A stretch of DNA of 64,000 nt from Terriglobia bacterium (GTDB lineage: Bacteria > Acidobacteriota > Terriglobia > Terriglobales > Acidobacteriaceae), in contig JAIQFH010000044.1 of the NCBI GenBank assembly GCA_020073385.1, positions 1 through 64,000 of the forward strand, written 5' to 3'. Under the pieces are notes generated by a model. That model was not told the DNA's origin. It did not search any database and worked only from the letters and a program-made list of their open reading frames with translations. The translations under genes and the position numbers were made by a program. Numbering within the stretch: position 1 is the first letter of the stretch; each line of letters starts with the position of its first letter. Of the stretch, positions 54,718-62,473 are shown one piece after another.

Positions 54718-55488
54718 ATGGCAACCGCAGAAGTTATCAGTATGCCCAATACCGCAATCCCGAACCCCACGGCTGTAGCGCCGCCGGAATCGTGCATGAT
54801 CGCGGCCGAAGATCTCTGGAAGACCTACGACATGGGCTCGGAGCAGCAAGTCCACGCGCTGCGCGGAGTGAACCTGCGCATTCAGCGCAATGAATACGTG
54901 GCGATCATGGGACCGTCCGGTTCGGGAAAATCAACTCTGATGAACCTGATCGGCTGCCTGGATACACCTTCGCAGGGCAAGTACTGGCTCAACGGCCAAC
55001 TGGTCAGCGAACTCGACGATGATGAACTGGCGCGGATTCGCAATAAAGAAATCGGATTTGTATTCCAGACCTTCAACCTGCTGGCACGCGCCACGGCGCT
55101 CCATAACGTCGAGTTGCCGCTGATATATGCCGGCGTACCGACCGAGGAGCGGATGGAAAGAGCAAAGGGAGCCCTGAGCGCGGTCGGTATGGAATCCCGC
55201 ATGAGCCACAAGCCCAACGAGCTCTCGGGTGGACAACGACAGCGTGTCGCGATTGCGCGCGCCCTGGTGAACAAGCCCTCGATCATCCTGGCTGACGAGC
55301 CGACTGGGAACCTGGACTCGCAGACTGGCCTCGAAATCATGGCGCTGTTTGACCGCCTGCAGTCCGAGGGGAACACGATCATCCTGGTCACGCACGAGCA
55401 CGATATTGCCGAATACGCGCATCGCGTAATTCACATAAAAGACGGCATTATCGCAAGCGATCAGAAGAGCAGCAACCATCGCAACTGA
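54718..55488 (+). CDS. ABC transporter ATPase 3 (MacB/LolD type), without adjacent permease
   Basis: 256 residues from ATG 54718, which has AGGAG 8 bases before it. An unusual N-terminal leader of about 27 residues ([20 protein letters not shown]) precedes the ABC fold. Walker A is GPSGSGKS, signature LSGGQRQR, Walker B IILADEP, D-loop GNLDS, switch His in VTHEH; all intact. MacA-type adaptors normally sit next to an ATPase-permease unit. Here the following gene is on the other strand and a terminator closes the operon, so the permease must come from elsewhere, for example from the nine-permease cluster. Confidence 0.94.
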   Translation: MATAEVISMPNTAIPNPTAVAPPESCMIAAEDLWKTYDMGSEQQVHALRGVNLRIQRNEYVAIMGPSGSGKSTLMNLIGCLDTPSQGKYWLNGQLVSELDDDELARIRNKEIGFVFQTFNLLARATALHNVELPLIYAGVPTEERMERAKGALSAVGMESRMSHKPNELSGGQRQRVAIARALVNKPSIILADEPTGNLDSQTGLEIMALFDRLQSEGNTIILVTHEHDIAEYAHRVIHIKDGIIASDQKSSNHRN

Positions 55489-55510
55489 TCCGTTTTCCGC
55501 TTCAAACACG

Positions 55511-55540
55511 ACGCCCAGCCAGCAGCTGGGCGTTTTCTTC
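55511..55540 (+). terminator. Rho-independent terminator behind ATPase 3
   Basis: ACGCCCAGC-CAGCA-GCTGGGCGT, a perfect 9-bp stem with a 5-base loop, followed by TTTCTTCT. It lies 22 bp after the ATPase stop and ends the adaptor-ATPase operon. Confidence 0.85.
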
Positions 55541-55715
55541 TGCGTTGGAAATAGTGATCGTTTAGTATTGCGTCCAGTCCGCGTGATCCGTGGTGTCCGG
55601 CGAGGAGGTCAAAGGCTTTAACCACAGAGGGCACAGAGGATCACAGGGGAAACCGGGAACTTATCAATGTGAATCTGTCTGACGCACTGCACGAGTGTCT
55701 TGCAGCTACCGCGCC

Positions 55716-57563
55716 TTACAATCCACCCTCGGTTTTTGAGGCCACCGTTCCGAGAGGATTTGCCTGGACATCCACACTGATCGAAACGTCGGCAACAGCG
55801 ACCCGGTCGCGCCCCTCTCGCTTGGCCCGATAGAGGGCGGCATCGGCGGCCTGAATCAGATCCCGTTCGTTCATCCCATGATTCGGGAGTGCCGCTACTC
55901 CGATGGAAGCGGCAATGAGTCCCAGAGAGCGGCCATCGTGCATGATCACGAGATCGCGGAGTTTCGCTCGGATGCGTTGGGCGCGCGCCTCGGCGGCACG
56001 CAAATCAGCCGTAGGCAGAATAATGACGAACTCCTCGCCGCCATAGCGACAGACAAAATCCTCCGCGCGAATGCTGCGCACAAGAAATGATCCGGTTTCC
56101 CGCAAGACGGCGTCGCCCGCATCGTGGCCGTAGGTATCGTTGAAATTTTTGAAATGGTCCAGATCAAGCATCAGGATGCCCAGTGCCTGTTCGGAACGGA
56201 TGGCGCGGCGGATTTCGCGATCGAGCGTTTCCTGCAGATAGCGGCGGTTGTACAAACCGGTCAGTGGATCTTTCGTCGACTGCGCGCGCAAGGCTTCGCG
56301 AAGGCGGATATTCGCAACGGAAAGTCCGACCTGCGCGGCGAAGGTGGTCTTGAAAGACATCTCTGCTTCGCCGAGGTTGGGGTCCTGATCCGTGGCTTGA
56401 ATGTGAAGGATACCGAGAGCCTCTCCCTGCGCCAGAATCGGAACGCACAAGTAAGCGCATTCGACCCCCGCGGCATGGCCACAGCGGGCAGTGCTGTCGC
56501 CGACGCAAACCAGATGGGGATGCCCGGCGCGCAGCGCCCAACAGGATTCCGGCTCGAAGGATGTCACCGGGAGATGGCAGTCGTGCCACTGACCTGCAAC
56601 CTCGACCAGATTGTGGGATGGATTGAACAAAGCAACGGCACCGCGGCGCGAAGGGAAGATCTTGGGCGCAAAGCCGAGCGCGGCCGTGAACACTTCTTCG
56701 CGAGTGTGGCAACTCTGCAATAACTCGCCCATCTTGGCCAGGAGCGTCGCCCGATGCGAGCGTTCTTCCTGGGCTTGCATCATCTCTTCGTTGTGCTCAT
56801 CGAGCGTCCGCCGGGCGAGGTCTTTTTCCCACATCTCCTGCTGCAAGCGGGTGTTGGTTTCGGCCAGTTCCTCGGTGCGCTCCTTGATCTGCTGTTCGAG
56901 GATCTGTTGATAGTGCTTCTGCTCCTCGATGTCAGTGCAGGTTCCAAACCATTGCAGGATGATTCCCTGATCGTCGCGCAAGGGGACGGCGCGATCGAGA
57001 TACCAGCGGTAGCCATGGGTCGCATCGTGGAGACGATACTCGATCTCGAAAGTCTCGCCCGAGCGCATGCATTTCTCCCACTTTTCCTTACAGGGAGTGC
57101 GGTCATCGGGATGAACGGATTCCGTCCAGCCATGCCCCAAGGCGTCGCTCTCGTGTGTGCCTGTCATCTCATACCAACGCTTATTGATGAACGACGTGCG
57201 GCCATTCGAGTCAGCGATCCAAACTATCTGCGGGATGGCCTCGGCGAGAGTCTGGAAACGGGCTGCGCTGCCATCGTCAGGATTTTCTCTCTTTGCCGCT
57301 CGGAGTGCGATCCACGACGCTATGACTGCGGCAAGAATTACCGAAAGCACCGCCGAATAGTGGGCAGGAACAAGTCTGAAAAATGGCACACGGGCGAAAC
57401 GGGTCGCTGCCAGGGCTCCCGCGACAAGGAAGATTACTGTGGCGAGGCACCAGACCCGACGCGCTCTGTGCTTTCGCGTTAGCGGGCCTGCAAGTTCCAG
57501 AGTTGAATAGGCAGTAAACACTGCGAGCACGATCGAGAGGGTAAACAAACCATGCTCTTCCAT
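55716..57563 (-). CDS. Membrane diguanylate cyclase, PAS-GAF-GGDEF
   Basis: 615 residues; makes c-di-GMP. Three membrane helices (about 7-25, 37-55, 66-90) resemble a shortened MHYT-type sensor but lack the MHYT motif. Then come a PAS domain (about 101-215, with PAC), a coiled coil (about 215-280), a Cys/His-rich GAF domain (about 285-425) and GGDEF (430-595). The active site is RYGGEEF (GGEEF at 508-512), and the inhibitory I-site RxxD is present as RAED (499-502), so product inhibition is expected. Signals could be redox or small ligands given the clustered Cys (Cys341, 353, 361, 369, 373), but this is conjecture. The PilZ protein at 42619 is a possible effector. Confidence 0.9.
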   Translation of the reverse strand: MEEHGLFTLSIVLAVFTAYSTLELAGPLTRKHRARRVWCLATVIFLVAGALAATRFARVPFFRLVPAHYSAVLSVILAAVIASWIALRAAKRENPDDGSAARFQTLAEAIPQIVWIADSNGRTSFINKRWYEMTGTHESDALGHGWTESVHPDDRTPCKEKWEKCMRSGETFEIEYRLHDATHGYRWYLDRAVPLRDDQGIILQWFGTCTDIEEQKHYQQILEQQIKERTEELAETNTRLQQEMWEKDLARRTLDEHNEEMMQAQEERSHRATLLAKMGELLQSCHTREEVFTAALGFAPKIFPSRRGAVALFNPSHNLVEVAGQWHDCHLPVTSFEPESCWALRAGHPHLVCVGDSTARCGHAAGVECAYLCVPILAQGEALGILHIQATDQDPNLGEAEMSFKTTFAAQVGLSVANIRLREALRAQSTKDPLTGLYNRRYLQETLDREIRRAIRSEQALGILMLDLDHFKNFNDTYGHDAGDAVLRETGSFLVRSIRAEDFVCRYGGEEFVIILPTADLRAAEARAQRIRAKLRDLVIMHDGRSLGLIAASIGVAALPNHGMNERDLIQAADAALYRAKREGRDRVAVADVSISVDVQANPLGTVASKTEGGL

Positions 57564-57726
57564 GGACTGAAATATTGTCGAGCCAGGCGTAAGGCCTCCC
57601 CGCAGAGGAATGGGCGCAGCTTTTCCTTGACACGAATTGCTGAAAGAATCATCGGCAGAGGGAAGGCCACTCTTCGTTAGAAATTCGTAATAGGGCTGTG
57701 GCCGGGAGTCGAAGTTTGTGCGGAAA

Positions 57727-57755
57727 GTAAAAGAGACGCAGCTAAGCTGCGTCTC
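57727..57755 (-). terminator. Rho-independent terminator behind the transpeptidase gene
   Basis: On the minus strand GAGACGCAGC-TTA-GCTGCGTCTC (10-bp stem) is followed by TTTTACTTT, 23 bp past the stop codon. It closes the ftsQ-ftsA-ftsZ-transpeptidase side from the GGDEF gene. Confidence 0.85.
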
Positions 57756-57777
57756 GGGTGAGAATTTTGCAGAGCGA

Positions 57778-58998
57778 TTACGGATTCGTATTGACCGTCT
57801 TCACCGTCGCTTCGTCGGATGGAGTTCCCTGACCGGCTACGAAGAAATTGTGGTCGTACATGTTGCGATACATGCGTCCGGCGATCTCGGCGGCCTTTGG
57901 GCCGAAGGTCGGGCGTCCACCTTGCAGAAAGATCACTACAACGACGCGACCCACGCTGGTGTTGGCGTAGGAAGCGAACCAGCCGTAGCGAGTTCCTTCG
58001 TGCGAGCAGGTTCCCGTCTTGCCCAGGATTTCTTCTTCGTTGAAGTTCAGGCGCAGGCTGCGCGCTGTGCCGTAATGGACAGCACCCAGCATCCCATCCG
58101 ACATCTCGGGGATGATGGGAGCGATGTCGAGCTGGCGCTTGACGCGCGGCTGGAAGCTGGCGACTTCTTCTGGAGTCGTCGGATGCTGCAGGTAGTAGAG
58201 GGTTCCGCCATTGGCGATCGCTGAAACCATAGCGCCGAGTTGCAGCGGGGTCATCGAGACCCCTTCGCCGTACGAACACATCTTGCCGACACCGCCAAGC
58301 TTTTCGGGAATGGCGGCGTCGGGATATTCGCCAATCTGTTCGCCGGGAATGTCGTATCCGGCAAGCTCGCCGAGTCCGTATTGGTGCGCGTAGTAGGCGA
58401 CTTTTTCAAAACCAAGCTTGCGGCCTAGAGTTTCGAAGTAGGGGTTGTTGGAGTGGGCCAGCGCCTCGGTCAAATTCATATGATAGCGACGGCCGAGACT
58501 GACTTCGGTTTCTTTCGAGACTAGGCCTTCGCTCAAGGCTGCCAGCGCAACCGAAAGCTTGATGGTGGAACAGGGCTGCGCGCCGCTGGAGAGAGCCAGC
58601 TTCTGGTTGACCATGGCGAGCACACGGCCGCTGGTCGGCTCGATTGCAACGACTGTGCCGTTCATGTTGCCGAGAGCATCGATCGCGGCCTGGCGGACAA
58701 CGAGGTCCTCGCCGGCTGTAATGTCGCCGGCGGCGACATCTTCGGCGAACGAGCTCATGTGGAAGCGCTCGTAGTAGCGACGGCGGCGATGCGTAGTCGC
58801 AGAAACCCGTGTCACGCCCGCGGTACGGCTTTTGGCCAGATGATGTATCCGGCGGCGCGTGCGAGGAGTTTCGCTGACTTTCTTGGAATTGGATTTCGTG
58901 GGGGTATGGGTGTTGATATGTGCGGCCCAGCTCATGCCGGCCAAGGCCAGACACGCGCAAAGGGTCAAAACGAGACGAAGTAGGCTTCCCTTAAACAT
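57778..58998 (-). CDS. Penicillin-binding transpeptidase-domain protein
   Basis: 406 residues. Signal peptide or anchor (about 5-26), an Arg-rich linker (about 36-80, containing TRRR and HRRRRYYERF), then a penicillin-binding transpeptidase fold. It has all three active-site motifs: STIK (144-147, nucleophile Ser144), SNN (183-185) and KTG (327-329). The absence of the N-terminal pedestal domain of class B PBPs makes it short (family members are usually 550-700), so it is either a minimal peptidoglycan transpeptidase or a relative of class D beta-lactamases. YGEGVSMTPLQLGAMVSAIA favours the PBP side. It lies downstream of ftsZ, which hints at septal wall synthesis. Confidence 0.85.
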   Translation of the reverse strand: MFKGSLLRLVLTLCACLALAGMSWAAHINTHTPTKSNSKKVSETPRTRRRIHHLAKSRTAGVTRVSATTHRRRRYYERFHMSSFAEDVAAGDITAGEDLVVRQAAIDALGNMNGTVVAIEPTSGRVLAMVNQKLALSSGAQPCSTIKLSVALAALSEGLVSKETEVSLGRRYHMNLTEALAHSNNPYFETLGRKLGFEKVAYYAHQYGLGELAGYDIPGEQIGEYPDAAIPEKLGGVGKMCSYGEGVSMTPLQLGAMVSAIANGGTLYYLQHPTTPEEVASFQPRVKRQLDIAPIIPEMSDGMLGAVHYGTARSLRLNFNEEEILGKTGTCSHEGTRYGWFASYANTSVGRVVVVIFLQGGRPTFGPKAAEIAGRMYRNMYDHNFFVAGQGTPSDEATVKTVNTNP

Positions 58999-59512
58999 CT
59001 TGATCTAATCCACTCCCCAGGAATCTAGGAATATTGATGCATGCAGCGTACCAGCGAGAGGTAACCTCACAGCTTCGGCCAGCTTCGCTGATAGTAAGGG
59101 ACTTACCAATTTTCCACAACTCTAAAGTTTCAATCGGCGAAAACGGTGTTTCTGATCTAACTTACTCCCAACCAGCGACATAGGCGGAGATTACCTGGGT
59201 TCTCACCCCTTCGGTAATGGGTTACCGGGTTACTAGAAAGGTACTGCTTATATGCAAACTTTTTCTCATTCACAAATACCGGGGCTAAAGCCCGAATCCC
59301 ATTCCGCGCTGGACGCGGCCCTGAAGGGCCGCTCTTCCACGAAGGCCGGGGCGCTCTCCACCAGGCTCGCGCTTCTAGCGGGCCCCACTTCCACCGGGAT
59401 CGCTCTTCTAGCGAGGGGCCCTCTCTTTCACCTAGTTGCTTCCACTACGGCCGCGCTTCGACCGGCATGGGAGGATTGTCCGGGTTACAGTAACATCCAC
59501 GCATCGTCTGAA
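58999..59512. other. Repeat-bearing gap between ftsZ and the transpeptidase gene
   Basis: About 510 bp with no supported gene. The half next to ftsZ holds palindromes GGGCTAAAGCCC (59282-59293) and GCGGCCCTGAAGGGCCGC (59315-59332), plus further GC-rich short inverted repeats up to 59425. The half next to the transpeptidase is AT-richer and may hold its promoter. Confidence 0.5.
59282..59332. repeat. Two short palindromes with CTRAAG core
   Basis: GGGCTAAAGCCC and GCGGCCCTGAAGGGCCGC, perfect arms around AA and GA. The second is followed by TCTTCCACGAAGG, as in the copy at 49021 (TCTTCCACGGTAC). Both lie in non-coding DNA. Confidence 0.65.
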
Positions 59513-60817
59513 TCACATCACGTCGTTGCGCTTGCGGAGGAAAGCAGGCACGTCGAGATCGTCCTGCTCGAAGTTCGCGGCCAGGTTCGTCAGGACGCTG
59601 GACCGCATGGCGTCGAGCGAAACTACTTCGGCAGAGACCTGTTCGGACGCAGGCGACTGCGCTGGTTCTTCGATGAATGAGCGATCGTCACCCATCCGTT
59701 CATGCGACATGTCCGGCTCCGACATGATGTGCTTCGGCGGTTCCGGCATGGGATCCCGCGGGCCGAGGGAGTCCGGGAAATCCATGGCCTCGTCGTGGGC
59801 GGCAGCAAACGAGACGCGGGTTTCCTGATGACGGTGACGTGTGGTTGGGGCTTCGCGGAATCCGGTGGCGATGACGGTGATCTTCACGCCGTCTTTCATC
59901 TTCTCGTCCAACACGGCGCCGAAGATGATATTGGCATCCTCGTGGGCGGCGCCCTGGATGATCGAGCAGGCCTGCTGCACTTCGGCGAGTTTCAGCGACG
60001 ACGAACCGGTGATGTTGATGAGGATGCCGCGGGCACCGTCGATGGCTCCGGCTTCGAGCAGGGGCGACGCGATCGCGCGCTGCGCGGCTTCGATGGTGCG
60101 CTTCGCGCCGCACGCAGAAGCGGTGCCCATGACGGCGTATCCCATGCGGGCCATGATCGTCTTCACGTCGGCGAAGTCGCGGTTGATGATGCCGGGGATG
60201 GTGATGATATCGGAAATTCCCTGCACGCCTTGGCGCAGAATGTCGTCGGCGATGCGGAAGGACTCGAAGAAGCCGGCGTCTTCGGCAACGGCGAGCAACT
60301 TTTCGTTGGGAATGACAATTGTTGTGTCGACCGATTCCATCAATTCGGATATGCCGCGTTCGGCCTGCTGCATGCGGCGTTTACCTTCGAAAGAGAAGGG
60401 CTTGGTGACGACAGCTACAGTCAGTGCGCCCATCTCGCTGGCGAGCGAGGCGATGATGGGAGCGGCTCCGGTGCCGGTACCGCCGCCGAGGCCCGTGGTA
60501 ACGAACACCATGTCGGCGCCTTCGAGGGCTTCGATAATTTTGTCGGAGTCTTCGAGGGCGGCTTTGCGTCCGACTTCGGGATTCGCGCCGGCGCCTAGAC
60601 CGTTGGTCAGTTTTACGCCGAGTTGCAACTTCACGGGGGCGTGCGACATGCGCAGTGCCTGCAAGTCGGTGTTGGCAACGATGAATTCGATGCCCTCCAC
60701 GCCGGCGTCAATCATGCGGTTGACGGCATTGCCGCCGCCTCCGCCTACACCGATGACTTTGATCTTGGCGTCGTTCCGGGCTTCCTCGTTAAAGCTGATG
60801 CGAATGTCGTTGCTCAT
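59513..60817 (-). CDS. ftsZ: Cell division protein FtsZ
   Basis: Tubulin-like GTPase that forms the division ring. 434 residues; AGGAG in front of the ATG. GTP-binding loop GGGTGTG (111-117), N-terminal glycine run [10 protein letters not shown] (21-30), and the T7 catalytic loop NRDFADV (212-218). After the globular part (to about 325) comes an acidic variable linker, then the conserved C-terminal peptide DVPAFLRKR that docks on FtsA. Upstream ftsA is 126 bp away on the same strand. All hallmarks are intact. Confidence 0.98.
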   Translation of the reverse strand: MSNDIRISFNEEARNDAKIKVIGVGGGGGNAVNRMIDAGVEGIEFIVANTDLQALRMSHAPVKLQLGVKLTNGLGAGANPEVGRKAALEDSDKIIEALEGADMVFVTTGLGGGTGTGAAPIIASLASEMGALTVAVVTKPFSFEGKRRMQQAERGISELMESVDTTIVIPNEKLLAVAEDAGFFESFRIADDILRQGVQGISDIITIPGIINRDFADVKTIMARMGYAVMGTASACGAKRTIEAAQRAIASPLLEAGAIDGARGILINITGSSSLKLAEVQQACSIIQGAAHEDANIIFGAVLDEKMKDGVKITVIATGFREAPTTRHRHQETRVSFAAAHDEAMDFPDSLGPRDPMPEPPKHIMSEPDMSHERMGDDRSFIEEPAQSPASEQVSAEVVSLDAMRSSVLTNLAANFEQDDLDVPAFLRKRNDVM

Positions 60818-60877
60818 TTTTTACTCCTGTGAATTGTTCGGTTCTGCCTGCTTTCGTGCTCGTGTCAAGAAGTGGCC

Positions 60878-60938
60878 AGGGGTCAGGGGTCAGTACATCA
60901 TCACGCCACTGACCCCTTGCCCCTAATCCCTAATCCCT
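60878..60938. repeat. Heptamer tandem repeats with inverted-repeat arms in the ftsA-ftsZ gap
   Basis: AGGGGTC twice (60878-60891) and CCCTAAT twice plus a partial copy (60921-60938). GGGGTCAGT (60886-60894) pairs with ACTGACCCC (60908-60916), so the transcript between ftsA and ftsZ can fold into a hairpin. Confidence 0.6.
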
Positions 60939-60943
60939 GCCCT

Positions 60944-62164
60944 TCACGCTCCCTTTCCTACCAACAGCGCTTTCAATCTTGTTCCCCAGCGGTCTTCCTG
61001 CTGGCCGCGGGCGATGCGGGCGCGGTGTCCGTAGTTCGCCATGCCGAGCACCGTGGCGAATTCGGGCTCAGAGAGAGTCGATGGCATCTTGGCCAGCGGC
61101 GCGGGCCAGGAGAGCCGTACCGACCGGCGCAGCACCGATTCGGCGACATCGAAAATTCCTGGCAGGCGTGATGCGCCGCCAGTCAATACCATGCCCGCGA
61201 GGCACATATCGAACATGCCGCACTGGCGCAGCGTGTCACGCATCATTTCGAACAGTTCGCGGGCGCGCGGTTCGAGAATTTCGGCGATGAGGCGCTGCGG
61301 CATCAGGCGCGATGGGCGATCCCCGACCGAGGGAACTTCGACTTCGTTGCCTTCGGGAATCAAGGTCACGATCGCGTTACCGAAGATCTTCTTGATCTTC
61401 TCGGCCTCGGACAGCGGGGTGCAAAGGCCGACCGAAAGATCACTGGTGAAGTGGTCGCCGCCCACAGGAATCACGCCGGTCCAGGCGACGGCTCCCTGCT
61501 GAAATACGATCAGTTCAGTAGAACCGGCACCGATGTCGGCGAGACATACGCCGAGTTCGCGTTCATCGGATCGCAGGACCGAGTCGGCGGCGGCAAGAGG
61601 TTCAAAGACGGTATCGTCGACGTGAACGCCGGCTTTATTCACGGCGGTGATGACGTTTTGTGTCGCGCTGGTCGCAGCTGTCACCATGTGGACGCGTACT
61701 TCGAGGCGAGCGGCCATCATGCCGAGCGGATCGTGGATGCCAGCCTGCTCATCGAGGATGAATTCCTGGGGAAGAAGATGGAGTATCTCGCGGTCGGCGG
61801 GCAAGGGGATGGCGCGGGCACGTTCGACGGCCTGCTTGATCTCATCACGGCCGATCTCGTGCGGCCGCGTGCCCAGGCTGATGCCTCCATGGGTGTTAAT
61901 ACCGCGCACGTGCGCTCCGCCGATTCCGATGATGGCGTGCTCGACCGCGGCGCCAGCGACATCTTCGGCGGCCTCGACCGCCTTTTGAATCGATGCCACG
62001 GCTTTGTCGAGTTCGACGATCACGCCCTTGCGCGAGCCGCGGGATTCAGCGACGCCATGTCCGCGATAACGGAGGCCGGCCTCGGTGAACTCCGCCATGA
62101 GCGCGCACGTCTTGGCGCTGCCTACATCAATTGCGGTTAGAAAGCTTCCCTGCTGGTTTCCCAT
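60944..62164 (-). CDS. ftsA: Cell division protein FtsA
   Basis: Actin-like ATPase that ties FtsZ to the membrane. 406 residues: phosphate-1 loop AIDVGSAKTCALM (about 11-23), SHS2/1C domain with HAIIGIGGAHVRG and DREILHLLPQEFILDEQ, phosphate-2 ADIGAGSTELIVF, and adenosine loop VLTGGASRLPGI. The C-terminal end (GTRLKALLVGKGA) is amphipathic, as needed for membrane attachment. The ribosome-binding site is not obvious. It sits between ftsQ and ftsZ in the classical order, but with a 309-bp repeat-bearing gap before it. Confidence 0.96.
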   Translation of the reverse strand: MGNQQGSFLTAIDVGSAKTCALMAEFTEAGLRYRGHGVAESRGSRKGVIVELDKAVASIQKAVEAAEDVAGAAVEHAIIGIGGAHVRGINTHGGISLGTRPHEIGRDEIKQAVERARAIPLPADREILHLLPQEFILDEQAGIHDPLGMMAARLEVRVHMVTAATSATQNVITAVNKAGVHVDDTVFEPLAAADSVLRSDERELGVCLADIGAGSTELIVFQQGAVAWTGVIPVGGDHFTSDLSVGLCTPLSEAEKIKKIFGNAIVTLIPEGNEVEVPSVGDRPSRLMPQRLIAEILEPRARELFEMMRDTLRQCGMFDMCLAGMVLTGGASRLPGIFDVAESVLRRSVRLSWPAPLAKMPSTLSEPEFATVLGMANYGHRARIARGQQEDRWGTRLKALLVGKGA

Positions 62165-62473
62165 GTTTATAAATTCGTTCGTCCTACAGCATTACCTCAT
62201 CCGCGCGTGTTCCCTCAGCGGGTAAAGCCGCGCTGGGTTTTGGATCCTTGACGGCGTGGCTTTAAGCCTGTGCGTGAGAACTTTCAGGCGTCCCTCCGGG
62301 ACGCACTCAGTGTTCCGCCTTACCCGGCGCTGAAAGCGCTGGGCTATTTTCAGACGCCCCTCCGGGGCGCAAATCCTACGCGCTCGTCCCACAGCGCGGA
62401 TTGACAATGCGGTTCTCATGCACACCACTTTAAGCCGCGCTCTTTCATATCGCCCCTTTGAAACATGCATCAC
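62165..62473. repeat. Palindrome-rich spacer between ftsQ and ftsA
   Basis: 309 bp without a supported gene. TTTCAGGCGTCCCTCCGGGACGC (62282-62304) and a copy at 62348-62370 differ at three positions; each holds a hairpin (GCGTCCC-TCC-GGGACGC and CGCCCC-TCC-GGGGCG). Between them lies GCGCT-GAA-AGCGC (62327-62339). The changes within the stems are compensating, so the fold rather than the sequence is kept. Confidence 0.65.

Noticed and set aside
59702-60926. Two overlapping plus-strand frames opposite ftsZ (298 and 361 residues)
   Set aside because: The ftsZ assignment is certain and these frames have only low-complexity antisense protein.
60878-60938. Tandem repeats near ftsZ as a CRISPR remnant
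   Set aside because: The repeat unit is only 7 bp with no spacers, and there are no cas genes.
62192-62473. 93-residue minus-strand frame between ftsQ and ftsA
   Set aside because: It reads through the hairpin repeats, giving repeated PEGRLK segments; better explained as non-coding repeats.
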